Origin: Acidobacteria bacterium 13_1_40CM_65_14
Lineage (GTDB): Bacteria; Acidobacteriota; Vicinamibacteria; Vicinamibacterales; CAVVIG01
Direction of reading: 5' to 3'
Length of the DNA: 32,810 nucleotides
Assembly: GCA_001917905.1 (NCBI GenBank)
Contig: MNEX01000144.1
Coordinates: 7,239 to 40,048 of the forward strand
In this document: positions 15,002-23,547 of the stretch, in pieces
Numbering within the stretch: the stretch's first letter is position 1
Layout: each line of letters starts with the position of its first letter
Notes under the pieces: model-generated
What the model was told of the DNA's origin: nothing
What the model saw: the letters and a program-made list of their open reading frames with translations, nothing else
The model's database searches: none
Position numbers and translations under genes: made by a program

Positions 15002-15268
15002 AGCGCCCGCGGCCACACCGAGCCGCGGACATGGGAATCCGCGGCGAGGTGTCAGCGTCAGTTCGCGACAGCCGTGAGCCGTTGCGAGGTGCACGGCACC
15101 GAGCAACAGCGGCGGGGGTGGGGTCCCCGCCGCGATAGGAAAACAGTCGTGGGGCCCCACCCCCAGTGAAGAGCGCCCGCGGCCACACCGAGCCGCGGAC
15201 ATGGGAATCCGCGGCGAGGTGTCAGCGTCAGTTCGCGCTGGGGGTGGGGCCCCAGCGCCAGTGAAGAA
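15002..15268. repeat. Tandem pair of GGGGTGGGGCCCC elements with 66-bp exact repeats
   Basis: 15002-15067 and 15172-15237 are identical (66 bp, offset 170). Each contains a hairpin with arms CACCGAGCCGCGGA and TCCGCGGCGAGGTG. They are followed by G-rich palindromes (GGGGTGGGG-CCCC, near 15113-15131, 15150-15164 and 15239-15254) and GCCAGTGAAGAAA. This fills the gap between the divergent lipoprotein and dienelactone-hydrolase genes. Confidence 0.8.
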
Positions 15269-15281
15269 AGAGAGTCATCCG

Positions 15282-16184
15282 ATGGAGCGCAAAAAAGCGT
15301 CCGACTACCCACAGGAGCTGCTGGATCTCTTTCACGAGTACCAGCACGGCGACATCAGCCGCCGCGATTTTCTGGATCGCGCGGGCAAGTTCGCAGTCGG
15401 CGGCCTGACCGTGGCGGCGATCTTCGAGGGCCTCAGACCGAACTACGCGTGGGCGCAGCAGGTGCCGAAAGACGACGCGCGGATCAAGGTCGGCTACGAA
15501 ACCGTGCAGTCTCCGCAGGGCAATGGCAGCATCAAGGGGTACTTCGCGCGGCCGGCGAACGCCAGCGGCAAGCTGCCCGCCATCCTCGTCATCCACGAGA
15601 ACCGCGGGCTCAATCCCTACATCGAGGATGTGGCGCGGCGTTTCGCCGTGGCGAACTTCGTCGCCTTCGCGCCGGATGGTCTGACGTCAGTCGGCGGCTT
15701 CCCGGGCAACGATGAACAGGGCGCCGTGAAATTCCGCGACGTGAACGGGCCGAAGATGTTCGAGGACTTCGTCGCCGCGGCGAACTGGCTCAAATCGCGA
15801 CCTGAGTGCACGGGCAAAATCGGCGCGGTCGGTTTCTGCTTCGGCGGCGGCGTCGTCAACAGCCTCGCCGTGCGGTTGGGCGCGGACCTCGCGGCGGGCG
15901 CGCCGTTCTACGGCCGTCAGCCGGGCGCGGACGACGTGCCAAAGATCAAAGCGCCGCTCATGCTGCATTACGCCGGGAACGATCAGGGCGTGAACAGCGG
16001 CATCGAGGCATTTGAAAATGCGTTGAAGGCGAACGGCAAGACGTACACGAAGTACGTGTACGACGGCACGCAGCACGGCTTCCACAACGACACAACGCCG
16101 CGGTACGACGAGGCCGCCGCGAAGCTCGCGTGGCAGCGAACGCTGGAGCACTTCAACAAGTACGTGCGTGACGGCCGGACCTGA
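15282..16184 (+). CDS. Tat-exported dienelactone hydrolase family enzyme
   Basis: Alpha/beta-hydrolase with a Cys nucleophile: Cys186 in GFCFGGG, Asp234 in AGNDQG and His265 in QHGFHN. HENRGLNPYIEDVARR is also a signature. A twin-arginine motif SRRDFL (26-31) precedes a hydrophobic segment ending at AWAQQ (about 60), so the folded enzyme should be exported to the periplasm. ATG 15282 gives 300 residues, close to YghX-like relatives; earlier in-frame codons lie in repeat DNA. The substrate is unknown (carboxymethylenebutenolidase is only the family name). Confidence 0.88.
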   Translation: MERKKASDYPQELLDLFHEYQHGDISRRDFLDRAGKFAVGGLTVAAIFEGLRPNYAWAQQVPKDDARIKVGYETVQSPQGNGSIKGYFARPANASGKLPAILVIHENRGLNPYIEDVARRFAVANFVAFAPDGLTSVGGFPGNDEQGAVKFRDVNGPKMFEDFVAAANWLKSRPECTGKIGAVGFCFGGGVVNSLAVRLGADLAAGAPFYGRQPGADDVPKIKAPLMLHYAGNDQGVNSGIEAFENALKANGKTYTKYVYDGTQHGFHNDTTPRYDEAAAKLAWQRTLEHFNKYVRDGRT

Positions 16185-16191
16185 GCGCGCG

Positions 16192-16305
16192 AAATTTCAG
16201 ATTGCAGATTTCAGATTTCAGATTGATGGCAGATTTGCGGATTCCAATCCGCCAATCCAATCTGAAATCCAATCTGAAATCTGCAATCTGAAATCTGAAA
16301 TCTCA
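16192..16305. terminator. AT-rich palindromic repeat between convergent genes
   Basis: Repeated CAGATTTCAGATT units on the left pair with AATCTGAAATCTG units on the right, giving a long imperfect stem around GCGGATTCCAATCCGC. It fills the gap between two converging genes and would stop transcription from both sides. Its low GC contrasts sharply with the rest of the window. Confidence 0.65.
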
Positions 16306-17607
16306 TCACACAAGCTCGCGATTACGCGTCTCTGGGATCCAAATCCACGCAACCGCGGCGAGGAGGAACGCGGCTCCGGCGATCGTGAACGCGACGCCGA
16401 AACCGCGTGTGGCCGCGACCGATCCGACGGTGTACGGCGCCGCGGCGCTCGCGATGCGTCCGAAGTTGTAGCAGAAGCCCGCGGCGGTCGCGCGCACGGT
16501 GGTCGGATACAGCTCGGCGACGAGCGCGCCAAGACCACTGAAGTAGCCGGTGCCGAAGAACGCGACCAACGGACCGAGCAGGAGCAATGCGGTCGGGACG
16601 CGCAGAAAGCCGTAGATCGGCAGCAGCACCGCGGCGGTGACGAGGTAGATCACGTACGTGCGCTTGCGGCCGATGGCGTCGGCGATGAACCCAAAGCTCA
16701 CGTAGCCGAACCACATCCCCACCTGCATCGCGATCACGAACCACGACATCGTCGACGAGGCGAGGCCAATGCCGCCCTGCGTGGGTGAGAGCCGCAGATA
16801 CGCGGGCACCCAGCCGTTGAGGCCCCACCACGCGAAGAGGCAGCATGAGTTCATCAACGCGATGGCAATCGTGACGCGACGAGTCCGTGGCTCGAACAGC
16901 AGGCTGAAGCGGCCGCGCTCGGCAGGCGCCGCGGACTTCCAGAGCGGCGGATCTTCGACCTTTCGGCGAATCCAGAGCGTGAAGAGCGCCGGCAGCACAC
17001 CGACGAAGAACACGCCGCGCCAGCCCCACAGCGGCATCACGATCATGTTGACCAGCGCCGCGAGGCCGTAGCCGATCGCCCACGAGCTCTGCACGAACGC
17101 GAGCGCCTTGCCGCGGTGCTTCGCGGGAAACGATTCGGAGACGAGCGCGGCGCCCGTCGCCCATTCGCCGCCAAAGCCGAGGCCGAGCAGGATGCGGAAC
17201 ACCGCGAGCTGGACCGCCGACTGCGCGAAGCCGCAGGCCGCCGTGAAGATCGAGAAGATCAGCACCGCCGCCATCAGCGCACGCTTGCGCCCGATCCGAT
17301 CGGCGATGACGCCAAAGGCGATGCCGCCGCCCGCGGCGGCCAGGAGCGTCACCGAGTTGAGGATGCCCGCCATCCCAAGTGACAAGCGCAGCGTCGGATC
17401 CTCGATGAGCGCCGCGAGCACCATCGCGTACAGCATCACGTCGAACGAGTCGAGCATCCACCCGAGCGCGGCCGCGACGAAGGCGCGACGCGCGCGCGTG
17501 TCCGCCTGACGCCACCACCCGAACAGACTTCGGTCGTCAGGGCTAAGGACCTGCTCAGGGCTTGCCGAGGGCTGGGGGCGAAGGGCTGAGGTCTGCAGCG
17601 TGGCCAT
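16306..17607 (-). CDS. MFS transporter (metabolite:H+ symporter type)
   Basis: 433 residues with about 12 hydrophobic segments in two halves. Loop 2-3 motif A is GVIADRIGRKRALM and its second-half copy is GFIADAIGRKRTYV. LGWMLDSFDVMLYAMVL in the first helix and GGEWATGAALVSESFP near helix 5 fit the sialate/aromatic/organic-acid proton symporters. The ATG lies three bases after the pxpA stop, so they form one leftward operon, suggesting that the carrier imports the PxpA substrate, an acid such as 5-oxoproline. That link is inference. The first 30 residues are hydrophilic and a later start is possible. Confidence 0.85.
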   Translation of the reverse strand: MATLQTSALRPQPSASPEQVLSPDDRSLFGWWRQADTRARRAFVAAALGWMLDSFDVMLYAMVLAALIEDPTLRLSLGMAGILNSVTLLAAAGGGIAFGVIADRIGRKRALMAAVLIFSIFTAACGFAQSAVQLAVFRILLGLGFGGEWATGAALVSESFPAKHRGKALAFVQSSWAIGYGLAALVNMIVMPLWGWRGVFFVGVLPALFTLWIRRKVEDPPLWKSAAPAERGRFSLLFEPRTRRVTIAIALMNSCCLFAWWGLNGWVPAYLRLSPTQGGIGLASSTMSWFVIAMQVGMWFGYVSFGFIADAIGRKRTYVIYLVTAAVLLPIYGFLRVPTALLLLGPLVAFFGTGYFSGLGALVAELYPTTVRATAAGFCYNFGRIASAAAPYTVGSVAATRGFGVAFTIAGAAFLLAAVAWIWIPETRNRELV

Positions 17608-17610
17608 TAG

Positions 17611-18372
17611 TTAGGGTTGTCCGACCGGCTTCACGGTGATGCCGGCGGCTTCGAAGCCGGCGCGGATTCTTGCCGCGAGATCGTCCGAGCCGGGCGTATC
17701 ACCATGCACGCAGATGGTGTCCGCTTCGAGCGGGATGACCGAGCCGTCGATCGCGACGACCGATCGATCTCTCGCCATCCGTACGGCGCGCGCGACGACG
17801 GCGTCGGCATCGTGGATCACGGCGCCTGGCTTGCGCCGCGACACGAGCGAGCCGTCGGGCTCGTACGCGCGATCGGCGAACACTTCGGTGACGGTACGGA
17901 GTCCCATCGCCTTCCCCGCGTTCAGCATTTCCGATCGAGGCATCGCGAAAAAGATCAGCGACCTGTCGAACGCCGCAACCGCGCGCGCAATCGCCATCGC
18001 CAGTTCTCGATCTTTCGCCGCCACGTTGAACAGCTCGCCGTGCGCTTTCACGTGTTGCATGCGCACGCCCTCGGCCTGCGCGACGCCGGCGACGGCGGCG
18101 ATCTGATAGAGACAGAAGTCCTCCGCTTCCTTCGGCGACACCGCCATCGCGCGGCGGCCGAAGCCGACGAGATCGGGATAGCCGGGATGCGCGCCGACCG
18201 CGACGCCGTGCGCCTTCGCCATCCGAATCGTCTCGCGCAGCACCGACGGATCGCCGCCGTGAAATCCCGCGGCGATGTTCGCCGACGTGATCGACTTCAT
18301 GAGCCCTGCGTCGTGGCCGATCGTGTAGGCCCCGAACGATTCGCCCATGTCCGAATTGATGTCGATGCGCAT
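17611..18372 (-). CDS. pxpA: 5-oxoprolinase subunit A (LamB/YcsF family)
   Basis: Family signatures are strong: MRIDINSDMGESFG at the start, ITSANIAAGFHGGDP, VGAHPGYPDLVGFGRR, and CVHGDTPGSD near the end. In characterised systems PxpA works with PxpB and PxpC to open 5-oxoproline with ATP. Neither partner is in the window, so it may act alone on something else or have distant partners. ATG 18372 gives 253 residues, the family length. An ATG at 18390 is also possible; the frame extends to 18465 only through a repeat element, which would add a non-homologous leader. Confidence 0.9.
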   Translation of the reverse strand: MRIDINSDMGESFGAYTIGHDAGLMKSITSANIAAGFHGGDPSVLRETIRMAKAHGVAVGAHPGYPDLVGFGRRAMAVSPKEAEDFCLYQIAAVAGVAQAEGVRMQHVKAHGELFNVAAKDRELAMAIARAVAAFDRSLIFFAMPRSEMLNAGKAMGLRTVTEVFADRAYEPDGSLVSRRKPGAVIHDADAVVARAVRMARDRSVVAIDGSVIPLEADTICVHGDTPGSDDLAARIRAGFEAAGITVKPVGQP

Positions 18373-18390
18373 GCTGTCTGGACCCGCCAT

Positions 18391-18477
18391 CTTTTTTTCA
18401 CTGGCGCCGGGGCCCCACCCCCGGCGCGAGCTGTCGCTGATGCCTCGCGGCGGACCGCTCGGCATGGCCGCAGGCGC
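18391..18477. repeat. Inverted GGGGTGGGGCCCC element upstream of pxpA
   Basis: Read on the minus strand, a GCC-rich half hairpin is followed by GGGGGTGGGGCCCC, GGCGCCAGTGAAAAAAA and the pxpA start region. Same order as upstream of argD and of the dienelactone hydrolase, so three copies end just before a start codon. Confidence 0.7.
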
Positions 18478-18479
18478 TT

Positions 18480-21400
18480 CTAACTCGGATCCGTCGTCTT
18501 CTTTTCGTCGGCGGTCTTAGCTGGTTTGGGCGGTCTCGGTCTGTTCATCGACAGGGTGACGCCATTCCAGAACGGCTCGACCTTGCGCTCGACTTCGTGA
18601 CGGCCCTGCACGAGATACTCGAGAATCGCCTTGTCCCACTGCAGACCCGCGTTGGCGACCAGCTTCATCCAGTCGCCGCGTGCGGTCTCGTCCGGTGCCT
18701 CGGTGCTGCCGTCCCAAATCGTGACGTTGGGGTTGCGCGCCATGAAGTCGGTTGCCTGCGGGTTCGCGCGGGCGCCCTTGATCGATTTGTAGATCAGCAC
18801 GCCGTTGGTGAAATCGAGCTTGAAGTTCTTCTGATCGAAATCGAAGCTGTAACGTTTGTAGCGATCGTAGGCGCGCTCGTTCAGCGCGACCGTGCCGGGC
18901 GCCGCCTTCGCGTACTCCGTGATCATGGTGAGCAGCTTCATCTGCTCGTCCTTGTGCCGCGGATAGCGCGGATCGTCGAGCCACGCGAACCCCGGCATCC
19001 ACCACCCGCGCATCGTCCAGTAGTCGCGCGTTTCGACGGCGCGCGTGCGGACCCACGCGGCGTACTCCGAGAAGAGCTGCACCCACTCGTGCGTCGGATA
19101 GCCGTGCGGGTTGAGGAAGATGTCCGGCAGCCACGTGCGCCAGATCTTCGGGCGGATGCCGCTTTCGGGATAGATCGGATCAGCGTCCCACTGCTGATTG
19201 GTCACGTCGACGCCGAGCGCGCCGAGATAGCCGGCGTGCAGCATGTACGTCGGATTGATCTTCTGAAGGTCGTACGCGAGCTGCGCGCCGTCGGCGTTCG
19301 TGATCGGATGGATGACCACGTTCACTTTGTCCAGCTTCGTGCGATACGCGGGATCGGTCAGCAGCAGCTCCGCCATCTTCAGCACGTGACTCGTGGACGA
19401 GACTTCGTTCGCATGCTGGCGCGCGGAGTACACGATCGTCGGCTTCATCGTCGTCTGCTTCGCTTGCGACCAGTGCGAGGCCTCGATGGGCGGCATCAGG
19501 TCCATGGCCCAGACGTCTTTGCCGAGATAGCTCTGCCCGACTTTGTAGACCGTCGCCTCCTTGAAGGTCGACATCTTCGCGAGAATGCCGTACGCCTCGG
19601 GCGGCGGAATGGGCGTGTCCCACTGGACAATCTCACCCGCGGGCATTGAGCCCGCGGTCCGCGCCATTGAGCCGCCGGTGGCGCCGGCGGGCATTGAGCC
19701 CGCCGCAGCATATTTCCTGATCTCGGGGAACGGCGCGGGAGTGCCGGCGTCGACTGACGCGACGATGTCGGCGGGTTTGGCATCGTGGTCCCAGCCGATC
19801 GTCACGCGCAGGCCGCCGAGATCGTGATACGCCAGCGCGTCGCGATAGAGGCCTGCCTTGCGCAGGCGATCGAGGTTCGCGACGACCGCCTGCACCTGCT
19901 CCGCGGAGATGACCGTGCGGTCGACGCGCTCGTCGGCCGCGCGCTGAATGAGCGCGTCGCGGTCGTCCTTTTCCGTGTCGACCTTGACGCGCAGATCGAG
20001 TCGATCGACGCCGTCCTTTCCCGCGCGCACGGTTGCCGCCAGCGTCTGCGGACGGTCGACGGCAATCTTCGGGATGTCGAGCCGCATGTCGCCGCGCCGG
20101 CCGTTCCGTTCGGTGTACTCGACGACGACCGAGGGTCGCGGCGCGTCGAAACCGGTGACGGAAATCTTCGCGTGGCCAGGTTTGCCGTCGGCCTTGGGAT
20201 GCATCACGGGAATGATGCGGCCCGGATACGCAAGCCCGGCGCCGCGCGAGAACCGGCCCATGACGTCGAAGAAATGAAGCGTGTTGAAGTAGATCTCCTC
20301 GTGGATCGCTTCGAGCGAGGAGATCTGTTCCTGATCGACCGGCAGGCGGTACTCGGGCTCGCTCAGCGTGAGGTCGACCGTCATCTCGCCGAAAAACGGC
20401 GCATCCTCCGCGCGCGGCTTGCCCTTGCCGAGCGCCATCACGTGGTCGTACAGAGCCGGCAGCGTCTTCGCCTGGAAGCGATCCCAGAAGCGCTCGGGAT
20501 CGGTGGCGATCCGCTCGTCGACCATCGTCCGTCCCGCCGCGTCCGCCTTGATCCAGCCGGTCGTCACGCGCACGCGCTCGTAGTCGGGGAAGCGATCGAA
20601 AAACGGACGCTCGACGAGCTTCGGCTCGAACGTCCGGCGCAACAGCTCGGCGCCGCCAGCGCCCGTCGCGATCACTTCGTACGCCGGCGATCCGATTGGC
20701 ATCTTCTCGAACTTGATCTTCTTGACGTCGAGATTCAGCTCGCTCGCGAGAATCTCGTCGATCGGATACAGCTCGAGCAGCCAGCGCGTCGGCACGAACA
20801 TCCCTTGCTGCTTCCAGCCGGCGGGCGGTCCGATTTCCGCGAAGCGGATCGTGATTGACTCGACCGGCTTCCCCGCAAGCGCCGGCCGGACGATGTCGTA
20901 CAGCCAGCCGTAGCCCTGTTTGTAGGCGGAGAGCACGGTGACGGCCGTCGCCGTGTCGTCCGCGCCGGCTTTGATCAGTTCCGCGCGCGCCTGCTCCTCG
21001 ATCTGTTTGCGCAGTTCGGGCGGCTCGCTGAGCCGCGCTTCAATCGTGACGGGCGGCTTCTTTTTCTTGATCGCGGTGATCGCGGGAATCACCTTCGTCC
21101 GCAGCTTCGTCCAGAACTCGTCGACTTCCGACGCGACGTCGAATTCATCGTTGACGATCGGCCGGCCTTTCTGGACGTCGAGGTTCTGCACATCGATCGC
21201 GATCGTGCCCGCTTTGATCGTTGCGGCCGCTTCCTGCCGGACGATGTCGGCCAAGCCGTCGGCGGCTTTCTCGACGAACACCTTCACGTCCGCGTTCGCG
21301 AGATCCTTGCCTTGCAGCTGCGTCGCGAGCTTGTCGATCTTGTACAAACTCATGGCCGCCTGACCGGCCGGCGATCGTCCGGCCACGAACTTCCGGACGT

Positions 21401-22817
21401 CATCCTCGACATCGTCGAGCGTCGTGCGGTCTTTGCCTCTCGACCAGATGTGCGGAAACTTCTCCGCGAGCTGACGGATCGCGCGATCGACGCCGGCCGC
21501 GTCGCCACCGGTGACGATGAGCGCGCTCTTTTCGCCGAACGCCTTCTTCACGATCTGAATCAGGCCTTCGCCGGGCTGCAGCGACGGTCGGACCCACTTG
21601 TTGTTCTTGATCAGCTCGTCGACGATCGGATGCGTGACGCCGGCGAGCACGAGGATCGGCTCGCTGTCGGGCGACGTGATGCTCCTGGGCGCCTTCGCGA
21701 TCGGCAGCGCGACGCCGGTCGATTCGAGACCGAGCCGCGCGGCGAGATCGACGACGCCCTGCGTGCCGTCGCCGTCGGCGCTGAGCATCACGTCGACGCG
21801 ATCGGGAATCAGGTTGTTGTCGGAATCGGCGAATGCGCCGTCATTCGAATAGAACGTCGAGAGGTCGAAATTTTCCTTCGTGCCGCCGCCGGGGCGCCGC
21901 CCGGGAGGCGACGTCGGCGGCGTCGCGGCCGCCTGCGGAGCGGCAACCTGCGGCAGATCGATGATCGTGGCCGCGCCCGCACCCGGCGCGCGCACGCGGA
22001 CGACGACCGATCGTACGTTGGCGAACGACAATGCGCGCTTCGGATCCTTACCGCCAGTCGCTTTCAACTGGCTGAGCGCGACCTGTGCCTTCAAGAGGTC
22101 GCCGCCGTTCGCCATCTGCACGTCGACGAAGATGCGATCGACGCCATCGGCGCCGCTCTTCACCACAACCGCGGGCGCGAGCGCGGACGAGACGGTGACG
22201 CCCTTCCCCGTCAGCCACTGCTTCAGGTCGTCGGCAATCTTGTCGGTGGTCGGGCTCTTCTGGTCCCACACGTACGGCAGGTGACCGGCGAGCATCAGCG
22301 CCGCGGCACTGAAGCCGGCTTCGTCCGCGCCAAGCACCGCGACGGCGGGCTGGCCCGACGCGGTGAACGCCGCAACCAATCCTTCGCCCGCTTTCAAACT
22401 GGCGGCACCGAGCGAGCCCGCGGTCGTGCCGGATCCAACCAGCGACTTCGCGCCGACGAAGATGGTGGGTGCATCGCGTAGGGCGACGGCTTCCGCCGAG
22501 CCGCTGCCGCTCGCCTGAAGGCTTCGCGCTACGAGAGGAAGGTCGATCGCGGACGTTTCGAATCCCAGTCGCGCGGCGACGTCGGCTGCCGCCGCCAGCT
22601 CGCCGGCGGTCGGTTCCTCGGCCAGCACGATCCGCGCATTGACGTAGTCGATCGCGCCGTCGCTGTTGCGATCCTGGAAGACGACGCCGGGCTTGAAGAA
22701 CGTGGCGAGAGCTGCGGCCGGCGGCGTGGACTGCGATCCGCCGGCCGGCGGCAGACACAAGACGACCAGCATCACGCCAGCAAACATGACGTGGACGCCA
22801 CGACGGAGGACTGACAC
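18480..22817 (-). CDS. Giant secreted M14-type zinc carboxypeptidase-like protein (copy A)
   Basis: 1445 residues, several times larger than ordinary M14 enzymes. GTG 22817 has GAGG five bases upstream and a signal peptide follows (about 1-28). Two N-terminal repeats each carry a calcium-loop-like segment, DRNSDGAID (49-57) and DSDNNLIPD (about 330), followed by AARLGxET/EST-type helices. A long central region has no recognisable motif. The C-terminal third is M14-like: His1135-x-x-Glu1138 in RQHANEVSST, His1238 in NPHGYPTHEW, and a possible catalytic Glu1373 in STEAPDE. It probably trims peptides outside the inner membrane. It has a paralogue at 27378-31829 and shares direction with the receptor genes between. 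The peptidase family call is good; substrate unknown. Confidence 0.85.
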   Translation of the reverse strand: MSVLRRGVHVMFAGVMLVVLCLPPAGGSQSTPPAAALATFFKPGVVFQDRNSDGAIDYVNARIVLAEEPTAGELAAAADVAARLGFETSAIDLPLVARSLQASGSGSAEAVALRDAPTIFVGAKSLVGSGTTAGSLGAASLKAGEGLVAAFTASGQPAVAVLGADEAGFSAAALMLAGHLPYVWDQKSPTTDKIADDLKQWLTGKGVTVSSALAPAVVVKSGADGVDRIFVDVQMANGGDLLKAQVALSQLKATGGKDPKRALSFANVRSVVVRVRAPGAGAATIIDLPQVAAPQAAATPPTSPPGRRPGGGTKENFDLSTFYSNDGAFADSDNNLIPDRVDVMLSADGDGTQGVVDLAARLGLESTGVALPIAKAPRSITSPDSEPILVLAGVTHPIVDELIKNNKWVRPSLQPGEGLIQIVKKAFGEKSALIVTGGDAAGVDRAIRQLAEKFPHIWSRGKDRTTLDDVEDDVRKFVAGRSPAGQAAMSLYKIDKLATQLQGKDLANADVKVFVEKAADGLADIVRQEAAATIKAGTIAIDVQNLDVQKGRPIVNDEFDVASEVDEFWTKLRTKVIPAITAIKKKKPPVTIEARLSEPPELRKQIEEQARAELIKAGADDTATAVTVLSAYKQGYGWLYDIVRPALAGKPVESITIRFAEIGPPAGWKQQGMFVPTRWLLELYPIDEILASELNLDVKKIKFEKMPIGSPAYEVIATGAGGAELLRRTFEPKLVERPFFDRFPDYERVRVTTGWIKADAAGRTMVDERIATDPERFWDRFQAKTLPALYDHVMALGKGKPRAEDAPFFGEMTVDLTLSEPEYRLPVDQEQISSLEAIHEEIYFNTLHFFDVMGRFSRGAGLAYPGRIIPVMHPKADGKPGHAKISVTGFDAPRPSVVVEYTERNGRRGDMRLDIPKIAVDRPQTLAATVRAGKDGVDRLDLRVKVDTEKDDRDALIQRAADERVDRTVISAEQVQAVVANLDRLRKAGLYRDALAYHDLGGLRVTIGWDHDAKPADIVASVDAGTPAPFPEIRKYAAAGSMPAGATGGSMARTAGSMPAGEIVQWDTPIPPPEAYGILAKMSTFKEATVYKVGQSYLGKDVWAMDLMPPIEASHWSQAKQTTMKPTIVYSARQHANEVSSTSHVLKMAELLLTDPAYRTKLDKVNVVIHPITNADGAQLAYDLQKINPTYMLHAGYLGALGVDVTNQQWDADPIYPESGIRPKIWRTWLPDIFLNPHGYPTHEWVQLFSEYAAWVRTRAVETRDYWTMRGWWMPGFAWLDDPRYPRHKDEQMKLLTMITEYAKAAPGTVALNERAYDRYKRYSFDFDQKNFKLDFTNGVLIYKSIKGARANPQATDFMARNPNVTIWDGSTEAPDETARGDWMKLVANAGLQWDKAILEYLVQGRHEVERKVEPFWNGVTLSMNRPRPPKPAKTADEKKTTDPS
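19637..19704. repeat. Two GCGGGC-ATTGA-GCCCGC palindromes inside copy A
   Basis: CCGCGGGCATTGAGCCCGCGG (19637-19657) and GGCGGGCATTGAGCCCGCC (19686-19704) flank a third related stretch. They are in frame and give AGSMPAG-type residues in the linker just before the peptidase domain. Confidence 0.75.
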
Positions 22818-22864
22818 TGGAACCTCAAACGCGCGCAGGAAAGAAGTGAGCGCGCGAGGTCGGT

Positions 22865-22870
22865 ATTATA
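22865..22870 (-). promoter_or_regulatory. Candidate -10 (TATAAT) for peptidase copy A
   Basis: A perfect TATAAT on the minus strand, about 48 bases before GTG 22817, gives a leader of about 40 bases. Copy A may therefore have its own start even though upstream genes run the same way. Confidence 0.5.
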
Positions 22871-22915
22871 GGCCCTTCTCCGAGTGCGAAGCCTCAATGA
22901 ACGTGACGTGCGCCG

Positions 22916-23527
22916 CTACGGGCTGCACGCAACGGTTCGCAGGACGACGTCCGATCGCCGCTCACCCGGCGTCAGGCTGATCTGCCCGCCGTCGACAGCA
23001 GGACAGCTGTCAGGATTGACCGATGCCTCGTAGCGAGTGTTCGTCGCGACGTTCCTGATGAGAAACTGGCCGGCCGCGTCGGTGTGCGTGCTCAAGACGA
23101 ATGGCGATCCGCTGCGGCCCGTCGGTTTGAGCCGAACCGAGCCAAAGACAGGCCCACCATTTTCGTCAACGAGCGTGCCAGCGATGCCGCCCGAAGGCTG
23201 CAGCGGGACGGTCTTGGTTATCGCACTGGAAACGTCCGCCTCGAGTTGGACAGGCGAGTACCCGTTGGACCACGCGACGATTCGAACGGAGCCAGCAGGG
23301 ACGACAATCGACGCGACACCCTCGGCATTCGCACGATGCGTGACCGTTGTGATGCGGCGCGCGGCCGCCGATATGGTCGTAATGGTGACGATGCCCGCGA
23401 GCGGACCGCCCGAACCGTGATCGGACAGACGGACAACAAGCGGAACGGGAGCGCCGGACACCGGCACCTGACGCGCCGCGATCAATCCGACGATGACGCA
23501 CATCGCGAGGAGGAAATACCATCGCAC
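22916..23527 (-). CDS. Small secreted protein with carboxypeptidase-regulatory / Cna-B-like fold
   Basis: 203 residues. A signal peptide (MRWYFLLAMCVIVGLIAA) is followed by two Ig-like beta sandwiches: about 30-105 (GPLAGIVTITT, AEGVASIVVPAG) and 110-195 (GGIAGTLVDENGGPVFG, TDAAGQFLIRNV). GxVxDxxGxPVxGxxV...DxxGxFxxxxL is the usual pattern of carboxypeptidase-regulatory-like domains. It starts 20 bp after the previous gene's stop and precedes the peptidase copy A, so it may be a binding or adaptor module of the same system. No catalytic residues are seen. Confidence 0.75.
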   Translation of the reverse strand: MRWYFLLAMCVIVGLIAARQVPVSGAPVPLVVRLSDHGSGGPLAGIVTITTISAAARRITTVTHRANAEGVASIVVPAGSVRIVAWSNGYSPVQLEADVSSAITKTVPLQPSGGIAGTLVDENGGPVFGSVRLKPTGRSGSPFVLSTHTDAAGQFLIRNVATNTRYEASVNPDSCPAVDGGQISLTPGERRSDVVLRTVACSP

Positions 23528-23547
23528 GGCAGACCTCTATTCTCTCG

